A DNA stretch of 5,057 bases, taken from assembly GCF_010892395.1 (NCBI RefSeq), contig NZ_JAACKB010000308.1, positions 1 to 5,057 of the forward strand. The letters run 5' to 3'. The notes under the pieces were generated by a model. It was not told the DNA's origin. It made no database searches and saw only the letters and a program-made list of their open reading frames with translations. Source of the DNA: Sulfurovum sp. bin170. Lineage in GTDB: Bacteria > Campylobacterota > Campylobacteria > Campylobacterales > Sulfurovaceae. Both the position numbers and the translations under genes were made by a program. This document shows positions 4,361-5,057 of the stretch, piece by piece; position 1 is the stretch's first letter, and the number at the start of each line of letters is the position of its first letter.

Positions 4361-5057
4361 TTAATACTTAAACGGTGTCTCAACAATCGCTTGATACCAA
4401 CCAATCAACCCCATCCCTTCACCAAATGTTAGTTTTGAAGAACCTGCATGAGCCATACCCTCTTTAGTGAGTACAGTATCTTTGGCAATCTCTATCGCTT
4501 TAAGTGGTTCGGCAACAACCATAGAGTAGCAAGTGATTCCCGCTTTGGTCAAATCAATCTCATCAATACCCTTCAAAATTCTATTTGCCATGCTCTCTCC
4601 TGTGAGCATCCCCACCGCAGCCGAGGCTTGTGCAGAGGGGTCAAACTTATGATACCCCATAATATCACCCGCTATATAAACAGAGCTATCTGAAACCGAG
4701 TAGGTTCTCTTGGGTGCACAGAGCATCCCTCCCCATCTGTCTCTTTTGACATCAAAAAGCTCTGCGGTTTTGTTTCCTCGATGATAAGGGATAAGATTGG
4801 CTATTGCATATTTAACAGTTGATGCTTTTCCCTCATCATCAAAGTTGTCAGCATAATCAAAATATATCTCTTTTTTATCAAAATCAATATCTTGGATATT
4901 AGAAGTAGCAAATGTATCTTCTATCTTAGAGAAGTTCTCTTTTTTCATAAAGTTATTCATATCAAATCCTGCTTTTTTGATTCGATTCTCCATCTCATCT
5001 CCACTCATACCGTTAAATAGTATGGCGTCTTTATGGTATTTGATAAATATCTCTATA
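4361..5057 (-). CDS. FAD-dependent sulfide dehydrogenase-like flavoprotein (FccB/SoxF-like), C-terminal part
   Basis: The minus-strand frame stays open to the right edge, so 231 C-terminal residues of a longer protein are visible; the ATG at 5006-5008 (MSGDEMENRI) is internal. The segment reading SVYIAGDIMG (about residues 125-134), ending in the GD that contacts the FAD ribityl chain in this flavoprotein fold, is followed by DPSAQASAAVGML, the usual helix. After that comes TCYSMVV (175-181), matching the Cys-containing block of the C-terminal domain of flavocytochrome c sulfide dehydrogenase flavoproteins; there a Cys forms a redox-active disulfide with a second Cys closer to the N-terminus, outside this window. 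Another Cys is in GGMLCAPK (residue 113). Such enzymes oxidise sulfide in the periplasm and pass electrons to a cytochrome c. Other pyridine nucleotide-disulfide family proteins, such as sulfide:quinone reductase, are alternatives. It converges with the cbb3 operon. Confidence 0.68.
   Translation of the reverse strand, partial: IEIFIKYHKDAILFNGMSGDEMENRIKKAGFDMNNFMKKENFSKIEDTFATSNIQDIDFDKKEIYFDYADNFDDEGKASTVKYAIANLIPYHRGNKTAELFDVKRDRWGGMLCAPKRTYSVSDSSVYIAGDIMGYHKFDPSAQASAAVGMLTGESMANRILKGIDEIDLTKAGITCYSMVVAEPLKAIEIAKDTVLTKEGMAHAGSSKLTFGEGMGLIGWYQAIVETPFKY

Noticed and set aside
4448..4693. 81-residue plus-strand frame opposite the flavoprotein gene
   Set aside because: It is antisense to a gene with flavoprotein motifs and has no supporting signals.
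4361..5008. ATG at 5006-5008 as the true start of the minus-strand gene
   Set aside because: The frame stays open to the right edge, and the visible part lacks the N-terminal FAD-binding region that this flavoprotein family must have.

Overview
The window comes from an AT-rich bacterial chromosome. Its CcoN, CcoO and CcoP sequences, and the presence of a DUF4006 gene directly after ccoP, point to Campylobacterota (the former Epsilonproteobacteria), most likely a free-living sulfur-oxidising lineage of the Sulfurimonas/Sulfurovum kind. The genus is an inference from recalled family patterns; no search was run.

Positions 1-4149 (+ strand) hold one tightly packed operon for the cbb3-type cytochrome c oxidase, the high-affinity terminal oxidase used under low oxygen. 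It begins with the C-terminal half of ccoN (cut by the left edge), then ccoO, ccoQ and ccoP. Four less-known genes follow with almost no spacing: a DUF4006 single-helix protein (2561-2806), a 30-residue single-helix microprotein (2806-2898), an exported TPM-domain-like protein with a C-terminal membrane anchor (2899-3567), and a FixH/CcoH-like membrane protein (3568-4149). The first four genes build the oxidase: CcoN carries the heme b, heme b3 and CuB site, CcoO and CcoP are membrane-anchored c-type cytochromes, and CcoQ is a small accessory subunit. The four downstream genes are probably accessory or assembly factors, judged from position and translational coupling.

Positions 4150-4360 form a 211-base intergenic region between convergent genes. 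It contains no gene but is packed with short direct and inverted repeats that fold into several hairpins, resembling REP-like extragenic palindromes. No textbook terminator is clear in either direction, although weak candidates exist.

Positions 4361-5057 (- strand) hold the C-terminal part of a flavoprotein that resembles the FAD subunit of flavocytochrome c sulfide dehydrogenase (FccB/SoxF). It runs off the right edge. A sulfide-oxidising flavoprotein near a cbb3 oxidase would suit a sulfur chemolithotroph that passes electrons from sulfide to oxygen, but the two transcription units are convergent and not one operon.

The most notable items are the unannotated-size microprotein inside the operon, the DUF4006/TPM/FixH-like accessory block, and the palindromic repeat cluster. 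No clearly new defence, mobile or regulatory system is visible.
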